NCBI GenBank assembly: GCA_002338615.1
Contig: DDIS01000215.1
Location: 17,760-81,759, forward strand
Reading direction: 5' to 3'
Length of the DNA stretch: 64,000 nucleotides
Origin: Proteobacteria bacterium UBA1844
Lineage (GTDB): Bacteria > Pseudomonadota > Gammaproteobacteria > Steroidobacterales > Woeseiaceae
In this document: in pieces, positions 55,687-64,000 of the stretch
Layout of the letters: each line of letters opens with the position of its first letter
Numbering within the stretch: the first letter of the stretch is position 1
The notes under the pieces: generated by a model
What the model was told of the DNA's origin: nothing
The model's database searches: none
The model's input: only the letters and a program-made list of their open reading frames with translations
Made by a program: the position numbers and the translations under genes

Positions 55687-56742
55687 TCACGCGAAACTCT
55701 TGAGAATCCTTTTTAGCTCGGCGGCGCCCGGATGAAGTCCGGACAGGGGCAGGTGTGCAAGAGGCGTATCGATATTGCCCATCAAGTCATGCATCTCTGC
55801 CCGCGTCTCATCGAGATAGAGCAGTCCGGTCACGATTTCACCAGCATTGAAGTGTTCACGAAGATACTTGAACGCCTTGGCCCTGCTGGTCGGGTCATAG
55901 CTTTCATCGATCTTGCGCAACACGATTTTGCTGCCATTGTGCAGTTCAATCGGCATCACTTCGCCCTTCGCGTACGCGGCCTTGATCTCCGCGGCAGGCT
56001 GCACATAATCCATGTCGACCACCTGGTGATAAAATTCGCGTGTGTGCGCATAACTCTTGGTCGAACCTTCATGGTCGTTAAAGGTCACACACGGGCTCAC
56101 AATATCAATCAGCGCGAAACCGTTGTGCCGGAGTGCCCCCTGAATCAGTGGCACCAACTGTTCCTTGTCCCCCGAAAAGCTGCGTGCAATATAGGTCGCC
56201 CCGAGACTCAGCGCAGTACTGACGGCGTCGATCGGTTCCTGCTGATTCGGCTGCCCCTTCTTGGGCTTGCTGCCAATATCGGCCGAGGCCGAGAATTGTC
56301 CCTTGGTCAGGCCATAGACACCGTTATTCTCGATGATGTAGCACATATTCAGGTTGCGTCGAATGGCGTGCACAAATTGCCCCACGCCAATTGAGAGTGA
56401 ATCGCCGTCACCTGATACGCCAATATAGGTCAGTTGCCGGTTCGCCGCGTTTGCACCGGTGGTCACCGAGGGCATGCGGCCGTGCACAGAATTAAAGCCG
56501 TGCGACTGGCTGACGAAATATGCCGGGGTCTTGGACGAACAGCCAATGCCACTCATCTTCGCTAGCATGTGCGGCTCGATGTTGAGTTCAAATACGGCCT
56601 GGACTATGGCCGCTGTCACCGAGTCGTGCCCACAACCCGCACACAAGGTCGACACCGCTCCTTCGTAGTCGCGCGCGGTCAGGCCGAGCTGGTTCCGTGG
56701 TAGCCCGGGATGCGCAATCTTTGGTTTACCTGTGTAGCTCAT
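55687..56742 (-). CDS. korB: 2-oxoacid:ferredoxin oxidoreductase, beta subunit
   Basis: 351 aa. Cluster-binding CAGCGHD and GIGCSSKT near the N-terminus, and the TPP motif GDGDSLSIGVG through IENNGVYG (about 112-143). With KorA it decarboxylates 2-oxoglutarate (or a related oxoacid) to the acyl-CoA while reducing ferredoxin. Overlaps korA by 4 bp. Whether the substrate is oxoglutarate or pyruvate cannot be read with certainty. Confidence 0.9.
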   Translation of the reverse strand: MSYTGKPKIAHPGLPRNQLGLTARDYEGAVSTLCAGCGHDSVTAAIVQAVFELNIEPHMLAKMSGIGCSSKTPAYFVSQSHGFNSVHGRMPSVTTGANAANRQLTYIGVSGDGDSLSIGVGQFVHAIRRNLNMCYIIENNGVYGLTKGQFSASADIGSKPKKGQPNQQEPIDAVSTALSLGATYIARSFSGDKEQLVPLIQGALRHNGFALIDIVSPCVTFNDHEGSTKSYAHTREFYHQVVDMDYVQPAAEIKAAYAKGEVMPIELHNGSKIVLRKIDESYDPTSRAKAFKYLREHFNAGEIVTGLLYLDETRAEMHDLMGNIDTPLAHLPLSGLHPGAAELKRILKSFA

Positions 56743-58541
56743 GCCGCTTTACCCTGCGCGATTTTTTGCAATACGCCCTCGACAACGAAACCCGCCCCAA
56801 GTGGAATGCCATTGTAGTGCAAGAGCGGCACCAGCTTGTTCTGGTCCGCATTGATATCCAGTATCAGCAGACTCCGGAGTTGCGCATCGCGATTCTGTTC
56901 GACCACGAATACAATCTCATGTTGCTCAATGAACTCTCGCACCTCGCTGCCAAAAGGAAAGGCCTTGACCCGACAATAGTCGATATTGATGTCCTGGGCC
57001 TTGAGTCGATCCAGCGCCTCAACACAGGCTGCATTGCCGCTGCCCACCGTCAAAATTCCCATTTTATTGAAGGTCGACGTACGAATCTCGGCTGCAGGTA
57101 CCAGCTTCCGTGCCGTTTCCCATTTAACCAGCAAGCGGTCGACCACATCCTGGTAAGCCACTGAATCTTCCGTGTAGTTACCGTATTTCGTGTGCCCCGA
57201 TCCGCGCGTAAAATATGAGCCTTTCGGATGTACGCCCGGAAACGTCCTGTACGGGATACCATCGCCGTCAACGTCCAGATAACGGTAGAATTTATCCATT
57301 GCTTCGAGGTCTTCTGCGCCGAGCACCTTGCCCCGGTCTGGTACGTAATCCTCGTCCCACTCGAACTCGGGAATCATCCAGTCGTTCATGCCAATATCGA
57401 GATCGGACAGGACCAACACCGGTGTCTGCAGTCGCTCCGCAAAATCAAACGCGGACACTGCCATGTGAAAACATTCGCCCGGATCCGCGGGAAAAAGCAG
57501 TACCTGTCGCGTGTCACCATGTGAAGCAAATGCACAGGTCATGATGTCTGACTGCTGGGTTCTGGTCGGCATGCCGGTCGACGGGCCCGTGCGCTGTACA
57601 TCAAACACCACCGCGGGAATCTCCGCATAATAGGCAAGCCCGAGGAACTCGCTCATCAGCGAGATGCCCGGCCCGCTGGTGGGCGTAAATGCGCGTGCAC
57701 CATTCCAGCTGGCGCCGAGCACCATGCCAATCGCGGCAAGTTCATCTTCGGCCTGCATCACACAGTAGGAATGCTTGCCGGTTTCGGGATCTGTTCGATA
57801 TTTTCGACAGAAGCTGTGGAATGCGTCCATCAATGACGTCGACGGTGTGATGGGATACCACGCACCGACTGTTGCACCTGCGTACATACAACCCAGGCCG
57901 GCCGCCGTATTGCCGTCAATAATGATGTGGCCCTTCGTCTTGTCAATTGCCGCAACTTTCTTTGGTAACGGACAGACGAAATTTTCCACCGCATAATCGT
58001 AGCCAAGTTGAATCGCCGTCATATTCGAGTCGATCAGCTTCTTCTTGGCAGCAAAAGTCTCTTCGAGCAGGGTCGTAATGATGCCGAGGTCAATATCGAG
58101 CAAGGCCGCGACGACGCCGACATACGCGATGTTCTTCATGAGGATCCGCGCTCGGGCTCCTTCGAAGCTTTCGTTGCACATCCGCGAGAGCGGCACGCCA
58201 AGGACCGTAATATCGTCGCGATCCAGCAATTGGCTGCGCGGCCAGGTCGAATCGTAGATCAACCAGCCACCCGACGTGATCTCCGCCATGTCCTGGACAT
58301 AGGTCTGCACGTTCATGGCTACCATCAAGTCCAGACGATCCGCGCGCGCCTGGTAGCCATCACCGGTCACACGGATCTCGTACCAGGTGGGCAAACCCTG
58401 GATATTGGAAGGAAAATAGTTCTTGCCAACAACCGGTATGCCCATGCGAAAAATTGCTTTGCGCAATAGCCCATTCGCACTGGCCGAACCAGTACCGTTG
58501 ACCGTCGCGATCTTGATTACAACATCGTTAATCGTTGCCAC
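56739..58541 (-). CDS. korA: 2-oxoacid:ferredoxin oxidoreductase, gamma-alpha fused subunit
   Basis: 600 aa from a GTG at 58541 with GGGAGGGA upstream. The gamma domain comes first (about 1-190, VNGTGSASANGLLRKAIFRMG) followed by the alpha domain (from about 200, AGATVGAWYPITPSTSLMDAF and the GPGISLMSEFLGLAYYAEIP segment). The frame is open to 58700, but that part is antisense to the neighbouring gene. It is the substrate- and CoA-binding half of the enzyme, coupled to korB by overlap. Confidence 0.92.
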   Translation of the reverse strand: MATINDVVIKIATVNGTGSASANGLLRKAIFRMGIPVVGKNYFPSNIQGLPTWYEIRVTGDGYQARADRLDLMVAMNVQTYVQDMAEITSGGWLIYDSTWPRSQLLDRDDITVLGVPLSRMCNESFEGARARILMKNIAYVGVVAALLDIDLGIITTLLEETFAAKKKLIDSNMTAIQLGYDYAVENFVCPLPKKVAAIDKTKGHIIIDGNTAAGLGCMYAGATVGAWYPITPSTSLMDAFHSFCRKYRTDPETGKHSYCVMQAEDELAAIGMVLGASWNGARAFTPTSGPGISLMSEFLGLAYYAEIPAVVFDVQRTGPSTGMPTRTQQSDIMTCAFASHGDTRQVLLFPADPGECFHMAVSAFDFAERLQTPVLVLSDLDIGMNDWMIPEFEWDEDYVPDRGKVLGAEDLEAMDKFYRYLDVDGDGIPYRTFPGVHPKGSYFTRGSGHTKYGNYTEDSVAYQDVVDRLLVKWETARKLVPAAEIRTSTFNKMGILTVGSGNAACVEALDRLKAQDINIDYCRVKAFPFGSEVREFIEQHEIVFVVEQNRDAQLRSLLILDINADQNKLVPLLHYNGIPLGAGFVVEGVLQKIAQGKAA

Positions 58542-58557
58542 GGGGCGTCCCTCCCAC

Positions 58558-60369
58558 TTATGCAGCAGAGCTCTTCTTGGTAACTGCCGTGAAATTTTCG
58601 TCACTGGCGTACGGCAGCAGGATGGTCGATTTCTGCATGTCCCAGGCACCGGTCGGGCAGCGCTCCGCGCACAGGCTGCAGTGCACGCAAAGATCTTCAT
58701 CTTTAACCATCACGCGACCGGTTTGTGGCAAGGCCGCCGAAACATACAAGGCCTGCTCGAGATTTTCTGCAGGCGCGCTGAGGCGGCTGCGCAGATCCGC
58801 CTCGTCGCCGTTTGCTGTCATGGTCAAACAATTTACCGGGCAGATATCGATGCACGCATCGCATTCAATACATAGTTCCGCGGTAAATACCGTTTGTATA
58901 TCGCAATTCAGACAGCGCTCGACTTCCGTGATGGTTTGTTCCACCGTGAAGCCGAGCTCAACTTCGATGTCGAGATTCTTGAAGCGCTTTCTGAGGTCCA
59001 CATGTGGCATCAAGCGACGCGACGAGCCGTCATATTTATTCGAAAAGCTCCATTCGTGCATGCCCATCTTCTGGCTGGATAGATTCATACCCACCGGCAT
59101 GCGCTCGTTGATGTCTTTATCATGACAATAGCTGTGAATGGATAAGGCGGCTTCATGACCATGCGCAACCGCCCAGATGATGTTCAGCGGGCCAAATGCC
59201 GCGTCACCGCCGAAAAACACGCCCTCGCGCGCGGACATCATGGTTTTCTTGTCAACGACCGGGCATTCCCATTCGTCGAATCCAATACCGATATCACGCT
59301 CTATCCACGGGAATGCATTGTCCTGGCCAATGGCGAGAATGACATCGTCACAGGGAATAGTGACTTCATCGACCACTGTGCCACGATCAATATTGCCCTG
59401 GTCGTCAATCTGGTACTCAAGAACGTCGAAACGCATGCCTGTCAGCTTGCCGTCTTCAACAACAAAGGCTTTCGGCGAATGATTGACGATAATTTCAACC
59501 TGCTCTTCTTCAGCGTCCTCGAGTTCCCAGGCCGACGCCTTGAAAAAGCCGCGTGGCTTGCGTGCCATGACCTTGACATCCTTCGCACCGATCCGAAGGG
59601 ACGTTCGGCAGCAATCCATCGCGGTGTTGCCAACGCCAATAATCAGGACTCTTTCACCCACCGATTCGATATGCTCGAATGCTACCGACTCCAGCCAGTC
59701 GATACCGATGTGAATATTGTCTGACTCATAGCGCCCCGGAATTTCGAGGTTCTTGCCGCGCGGCGCGCCGGTGCCGACGAAAATCGCGTCGAATTCCCCG
59801 CTGTCGAGCAGGTCCCTGAGGCTCTCGATCGGGTGGTTCAGCTTGAGATCGACTCCCATGCCCGTGATATAGCCGATTTCCTCGTCGAGCACTTCCGGGG
59901 GCAGCCGAAAGCGCGGAATATTGGTGCGCATTAGCCCGCCGGTGGTATCCAGTGCCTCGAAAATCGTCACCTCGTAACCGAGCGGACACAGGTCATTGGC
60001 AACCGTGAGAGATGCACACCCGGCACCGATCAGGGCTATTTTCTTGCCGTTGCTGCTGGCCGGAGCCACGGGCAAGCGATGGCTGATGTCCTCGCGATGA
60101 TCGGCGGCCACGCGTTTCAGGCGGCAAATCGCAACCGGTTTTTCCTCGATGCGGCCGCGACGGCAAGCCGGTTCGCAAGGGCGATCGCAGACCCTGCCCA
60201 GAATGCCCGGAAAGACATTGGATTCACGATTTTTCATATAGGCATCGCCAAATCGCCCCTGCGCGATCAACCGGATGTATTCGGGAACATCGGTGTGGGC
60301 CGGACAGGCCCATTGGCAATCGACAACTTTGTGGTAGTAGTCGGGATTGGAAGTATCAGTCGGCTTCAT
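58558..60369 (-). CDS. GltD-like FAD/NAD(P) oxidoreductase with C-terminal ferredoxin domain
   Basis: 603 aa. N-terminal Fe-S motif CDRPCEPACRRG (about 61-72) as in GltD and dihydropyrimidine dehydrogenase, FAD-binding GAGCASLTVANDL, NAD(P)-binding GVGNTAMDCCRT, and a C-terminal 2[4Fe-4S] domain (LCIECDACIDICPVNC, then LCVHCSLCAERCPTG). First gene of the korAB operon. It probably transfers electrons between reduced ferredoxin clusters of KorAB and NAD(P)H, replacing a free ferredoxin and its reductase. Confidence 0.88.
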   Translation of the reverse strand: MKPTDTSNPDYYHKVVDCQWACPAHTDVPEYIRLIAQGRFGDAYMKNRESNVFPGILGRVCDRPCEPACRRGRIEEKPVAICRLKRVAADHREDISHRLPVAPASSNGKKIALIGAGCASLTVANDLCPLGYEVTIFEALDTTGGLMRTNIPRFRLPPEVLDEEIGYITGMGVDLKLNHPIESLRDLLDSGEFDAIFVGTGAPRGKNLEIPGRYESDNIHIGIDWLESVAFEHIESVGERVLIIGVGNTAMDCCRTSLRIGAKDVKVMARKPRGFFKASAWELEDAEEEQVEIIVNHSPKAFVVEDGKLTGMRFDVLEYQIDDQGNIDRGTVVDEVTIPCDDVILAIGQDNAFPWIERDIGIGFDEWECPVVDKKTMMSAREGVFFGGDAAFGPLNIIWAVAHGHEAALSIHSYCHDKDINERMPVGMNLSSQKMGMHEWSFSNKYDGSSRRLMPHVDLRKRFKNLDIEVELGFTVEQTITEVERCLNCDIQTVFTAELCIECDACIDICPVNCLTMTANGDEADLRSRLSAPAENLEQALYVSAALPQTGRVMVKDEDLCVHCSLCAERCPTGAWDMQKSTILLPYASDENFTAVTKKSSAA

Positions 60370-60515
60370 TAACTCACCGCAACAGACTCCGCCGCTGCGG
60401 TCTGGCTCTCAGGGCTCGATTTGCACGCTAGCATAGCGGGATCGACCGGAAAGTAAACAGTTTCAGATAATCGCAATTGAATCCGTACCGTTTGCCTTCT
60501 GCGCGTGCAGATTGC

Positions 60516-61922
60516 CTAACGCGCCCGGGTGAAATCAAGGGCGTTACCCGCAATCGCGCCTGTCAATGCACCATTGCGATAGACAACCTCGCCGTTGACG
60601 ATGGTGGTATCGATACTCGAGGAAAAAACCTCGCCTTCGAACGGCGACCAGGCGCATTTGCTGAGCAGATTGTCCGTAGTAACCGTATGGCTCTGGTTCG
60701 GATCCACCAACACCAGGTCTGCGAACCATCCTTCGCGAACATAGCCTCGCTCCGTGACTCCGAAAATATCGGCAGGTGCGTGGCAGGCTTTCTCCACCAG
60801 CAGTTCGCGAGAAAACTTGCCCTGTTTGGCAAGCTCGAACAATGTCAGCACTGCATGTTGTACCAGCGGTAACCCGGCCGGGGCCTGAAAGTAGGCGCGC
60901 GCCTTCTCCTCGGCCGTATGCGGTGCGTGATCCGTCGCTATTATGTCGATACGACCGGTCTTGAGTGCTTCGATCAAAGCGTCTTTATCTGCCGCGCTCT
61001 TGATTGCAGGATTGCATTTGATTGCAGCACCGAGTTCCGGGTAGCGGGATTCTTCGAACCAAAGATGGTGTACACAGACTTCGGCTGTAATGCGCTTGGC
61101 GGTGCGTGGCGCCGTCGAAAACAGGCCCATTTCGATCGCCGTTGTCAGGTGCAGCACGTGCAGCAGCGCTTCGTGCCGCGTGGCGAGATCCACTGCCAGC
61201 TGTGACGACTTCAGACAGGCCTCGGCCGAACGAATTTTCGGATGCTCGGCAAACGGAACATCGTCGCCGTAAACCTCTTTTGCGCGCGCTTCGTTGGCCC
61301 AGATTGTCGGAGAATCTTCACAGTGCGTCAGCACGATGACCGGCGCATGCGCAAATATCTGTTCCAGAGTCTCCGGGTCATCAACCAGCATGTCACCAGT
61401 CGAGGCACCCATGAATGTCTTGATGCCCGCCCCTTCACCGACCCTGAGTGCCTTGATTTCCTCGATATTCTGGTTGGTTGCGCCGAGATAAAAGCCGTAA
61501 TTGGACGTACAGCGTCCCGCCGCCATGTGGTATTTATCGGCCAGTGCTGCTCGCGTTACAGTCAGTGGATTCACGTTCGGCATATCCATGAAACTCGTGA
61601 TGCCACCCGCCGCCGCAGCGGCCGACTCGGTCTGCATATCACCCTTGTGCGTCATGCCAGGCTCACGAAAGTGTACCTGGTCATCAATCATACCCGGCAT
61701 CAGGTAATTGCCTTCGCAGTCTACCACCGTGTAGTTACTGGCAATCGCATCACCCTTCTTGCCGATCTTTTCGATCTTTCCATTTTTTACAAAAACGATG
61801 GCATTGGGATAAACCTTATTTTCAATCCCATTGATCAGGTTGGCATTAGTAAGGGCATAATCTTGCTGCTGTGCATAGGCAAACGATGCAATGAATAGGA
61901 GGAGGGTTGTGATAGTTTTCAT
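60516..61922 (-). CDS. Dihydroorotase with foreign N-terminal part (chimeric ORF)
   Basis: 468 aa. From about residue 75 on it is a dihydroorotase (DDQVHFREPGMTHKGD metal motif HxxR, GITSFMDMPNVNP, TDHAPHTAEEK). The first ~75 residues are different: a signal peptide (MKTITTLLLFIASFAYAQQ) and a beta-domain typical of secreted Bacteroidota amidohydrolases, with AT-rich codons. The join lies in the motif LMPGMIDDQVH, shared by both families, near 61690-61715. A secreted dihydroorotase makes no sense, so this is most likely an assembly chimera; a genuine fusion is less likely. Confidence 0.85.
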   Translation of the reverse strand: MKTITTLLLFIASFAYAQQQDYALTNANLINGIENKVYPNAIVFVKNGKIEKIGKKGDAIASNYTVVDCEGNYLMPGMIDDQVHFREPGMTHKGDMQTESAAAAAGGITSFMDMPNVNPLTVTRAALADKYHMAAGRCTSNYGFYLGATNQNIEEIKALRVGEGAGIKTFMGASTGDMLVDDPETLEQIFAHAPVIVLTHCEDSPTIWANEARAKEVYGDDVPFAEHPKIRSAEACLKSSQLAVDLATRHEALLHVLHLTTAIEMGLFSTAPRTAKRITAEVCVHHLWFEESRYPELGAAIKCNPAIKSAADKDALIEALKTGRIDIIATDHAPHTAEEKARAYFQAPAGLPLVQHAVLTLFELAKQGKFSRELLVEKACHAPADIFGVTERGYVREGWFADLVLVDPNQSHTVTTDNLLSKCAWSPFEGEVFSSSIDTTIVNGEVVYRNGALTGAIAGNALDFTRAR

Positions 61923-61935
61923 TTGTGTGTTTTTT

Positions 61936-61991
61936 TCTGGATTCTAGATTCTAGATTCTGGTTAACGAGTATCCAGAATCCAGAATCCAGA
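61936..61991. repeat. Bacteroidota-style intergenic TTCTAGATTC repeats
   Basis: Tandem copies of TCTAGATTC/TCTGGATTC (61936-61961) are followed by inverted copies CCAGAATCCAGAATCCAGA (61973-61991). The two arms can pair over most of their length. This kind of AT-rich, TCTAGATTC-like repeat between genes is common in Bacteroidota and is unlike anything else in the window. Confidence 0.7.
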
Positions 61992-61997
61992 TTCAGT

Positions 61998-64000
61998 TTA
62001 TCTCATTTTTAAAATAGAAGCGGCTTCGTCAATTTGTTTGGTATACCTCGTCAGGTTGCTGGCGAGTATTTCTATTTGCTCCTGTGCCTCTTTCCAATTT
62101 CTTTGTTCAATGGCTTCACGAACACCAGGAAGGGTTTTTACTCCATACCCAGTGTAATAACCTGGTGCATAGATGCTGTGTTGAAACCAGGGTCTGCGTG
62201 GGAGCCCTTCTGCGATCGTTAGTTTTTGTTCAGCAGTATAAAGCAGTTTATTCAACTTGTCCAGGTTTGTATTTGGATTAGGATTCATTTTTACCAGTTC
62301 AGCATAGGTATTGGCACTTTTCTCGAGGCTGGCCATCGCATTCAATACCTTACTAAAGTCCAGGTAAGGAACTGGGTCGTTTGCGGTAGGCTGGATGAAG
62401 GTTTGTTTTGGATCACTTGCCAATGTGTAACGATTTTCACGAATCATCTGATTTTCTACTTCGGTAGATTCGCGCATGTTGCTGGTAAGTGCCGTTACTT
62501 CATTGACGTAACCGTTTACCGTTTTGTAAAATCCCTTGAAATCGAAAGGCAAAATGTTTGCGTTGGCAAGGCGTAATGTAGCGCGGCCAGCTGTTTTGGC
62601 AAGGGCTACTCCATATTCAAATGTTGGGTCTTTGAATCTTTTATAATGGTCGTAAGAGTCATAAATAGAATGATATTCACCACCACCACCTTCACCACCG
62701 TACCCAATGTTAAGTGCGGGTATTCCCAAATGCTGAATGAAAGGACTGTAGTCAGAACCTGAGCCCAATGCATCTATTGTCATGGAGGAGGAATTCATGA
62801 TCTCTTTTTTAGCTTTTGCAGAAGATGTGTTGGCGGCCATCGCTGATTTTCTTCTTTCCAATACGCTTACTCCTGTTTGGGGGTCTGTTACATCCCTGGC
62901 TACATCACTTACCAATTGCTGTAGTGTGTGGGAGCCTTGCGCGTATAAAAAGCCTCTTGAGTTTCCATCAGAGTTGATATAGGCGACTAATTTTTGCTGC
63001 AATTCTTGCGCATGGTGTTCAGCCCATTCGGTAGACCCCAGTAGACCGGGTTCTTCACCATCCCACCCTGCATATACGATAGTGCGTTTTGGTTTCCATC
63101 CTGTTTTCGTCAACTCGGCAATGGCTCTAGCCTCTTCCATAAGCGCCACCATTCCACTAATAGGATCTGCAGCACCATTTACCCAGGCATCGTGATGGTT
63201 ACCGCGCATTACCCACTCATCAGGTAATTCAGACCCTTTCATTTTTGCAATTACGTTGTGACAATCCACCAATTTCCAATCGAACTGTAAATTCAAATGA
63301 ACTTTTACCGGACCGGGACCTACATGGTAAGTGATAGGCAATGCGCCTCGCATATATTCAGGTGCTACCGGACCACCCAGGGCACGCAACAACGGTAGTG
63401 CGTCATCGTATCCAATAGGAATAACAGGAATGCCAATCAGGTTATCGGCCTGTGCTCTTTCAATTCTTTTCGCTTCTTCTGTTGCGCCAATATTGGGAGT
63501 CAAAGGATCACCAGGCCTAACAGGCAGATCCAATACAGATCCACGTTGTGCACCCAAACCTGGACGATAGGGTCCTTTTGGATATACGTCACCACGGAAG
63601 TACCCGTCATCTTTTGGGTCAGAGTAGATGATACAACCAATGGCTCCTTTCTCCTCTGCTACTTTTGGCTTGATACCTCTCCAGGAGCCACCATATTTGG
63701 CAATTACGATTTTGCCCTTGACATCAATACCTAATTTATCCAGTTCTTCATAATCACTTGGTACGCCATAACCTACAAACACCAATTCAGCGGTTACGTC
63801 CCCATCTGCTGAAAAGGCATGGTAGGTGGGGAGTTGTTCTTTTATTTGTCCACTTGTGGCATCCTCTTTTAATGCAGGCTCAACTAGTTTGGCTTTGAAC
63901 TTGGTAGGAGCCACCATTTCCAATACCCTCACTTTGGGAGTAGGAAACAGTACTTTGTAGGTCTCTATTTCGGCCTCATATCCCCAGCTTCTGAATTGAT
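61998..64000 (-). CDS. M28 family peptidase (PSMA-like), N-terminus cut by window edge
   Basis: At least 667 codons. PA-domain insert (KGKIVIAKYGGSWRG), then the M28 zinc peptidase core with HHDAW (metal ligand), WDGEEPGLLGSTEWAE (catalytic Glu) and YHSIYDSYDHY (last zinc ligand), and a C-terminal transferrin-receptor-like dimerisation domain. It resembles glutamate carboxypeptidase II. The codon use and base composition are Bacteroidota-like. The true start lies beyond base 64000; the open frame continues to the edge. Confidence 0.9.
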   Translation of the reverse strand, partial: QFRSWGYEAEIETYKVLFPTPKVRVLEMVAPTKFKAKLVEPALKEDATSGQIKEQLPTYHAFSADGDVTAELVFVGYGVPSDYEELDKLGIDVKGKIVIAKYGGSWRGIKPKVAEEKGAIGCIIYSDPKDDGYFRGDVYPKGPYRPGLGAQRGSVLDLPVRPGDPLTPNIGATEEAKRIERAQADNLIGIPVIPIGYDDALPLLRALGGPVAPEYMRGALPITYHVGPGPVKVHLNLQFDWKLVDCHNVIAKMKGSELPDEWVMRGNHHDAWVNGAADPISGMVALMEEARAIAELTKTGWKPKRTIVYAGWDGEEPGLLGSTEWAEHHAQELQQKLVAYINSDGNSRGFLYAQGSHTLQQLVSDVARDVTDPQTGVSVLERRKSAMAANTSSAKAKKEIMNSSSMTIDALGSGSDYSPFIQHLGIPALNIGYGGEGGGGEYHSIYDSYDHYKRFKDPTFEYGVALAKTAGRATLRLANANILPFDFKGFYKTVNGYVNEVTALTSNMRESTEVENQMIRENRYTLASDPKQTFIQPTANDPVPYLDFSKVLNAMASLEKSANTYAELVKMNPNPNTNLDKLNKLLYTAEQKLTIAEGLPRRPWFQHSIYAPGYYTGYGVKTLPGVREAIEQRNWKEAQEQIEILASNLTRYTKQIDEAASILKMR

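Noticed and set aside
61998..64000. Horizontal transfer of the M28 peptidase into the gammaproteobacterial genome
   Set aside because: The boundary is inside a shared motif of one ORF with intergenic repeats of foreign type and no mobile element; chimeric assembly is simpler.

Overview
The first ~61.7 kb read as one continuous chromosomal stretch of a free-living Gammaproteobacterium (GC-rich, gammaproteobacterial gene types: cysJIH, the TIGR04211 SH3 family, tamAB, FolD/MtnA, a GTAGGAGCG REPIN, a GlyGly-CTERM-like tail). A marine or sediment lineage such as Woeseiales is my inference, not something the sequence proves. The last ~2.3 kb (from about 61,700) is AT-richer, has Bacteroidota-style proteins and intergenic repeats, and is fused in frame into a dihydroorotase gene. 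This looks like an assembly chimera, so conclusions should not be carried across that point. No rRNA, tRNA, CRISPR array or insertion sequence was seen.

Layout: 1-4243 assimilatory sulfate/sulfite reduction operon (cysJ-cysI-cysH, minus strand). 4387-6524 SH3 envelope protein and PBP4-type DD-peptidase. 6693-9144 a sigma-54 activator with two PAS domains, divergent from a sigma-54 promoter that drives a 37-residue membrane peptide followed by ~300 nt of strongly structured, apparently non-coding sequence. 9143-13955 PGPGW membrane protein, degenerate dienelactone-hydrolase lipoprotein, Kef-type antiporter, a 51-residue membrane protein, MATE exporter and a REPIN. 13994-17940 ABC ATPase, NERD-like membrane protein, DUF819 permease, metallo-beta-lactamase-fold protein. 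17976-24691 GIY-YIG protein, acyltransferase, folD-mtnA, TonB-like and TPR proteins, CBS protein, threonine-dehydratase-like enzyme. 24693-30184 tamA-tamB. 30419-31865 a c-di-GMP-I (GEMM) riboswitch in front of an FAD-linked oxidase.

31888-47271: a MipA-like double-barrel outer-membrane protein, then an RND efflux island: PadR-adaptor-permease, and a second, separately controlled unit of two lipoprotein adaptors and two permeases. 47231-51027 a GlyGly-CTERM-like exported protein, EamA transporter, TerB protein, DUF418 protein. 51156-51371 an isolated short transcription unit with promoter, near-perfect anti-Shine-Dalgarno complement, 26-codon ORF and strong terminator. 51392-55569 class-V aminotransferase, an ECF sigma/anti-sigma/DUF6249 operon, and a Tat-exported epimerase-like protein. 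55687-60369 a 2-oxoacid:ferredoxin oxidoreductase (korAB) in one operon with an FAD/ferredoxin fusion that probably links it to NAD(P)H. 60516-64000 the chimeric dihydroorotase and a partial Bacteroidota M28 peptidase.

The most novel-looking elements are the sigma-54 / small membrane peptide / structured RNA module (8517-9144), the stand-alone 51.2 kb mini-gene, and the c-di-GMP-switched oxidase.
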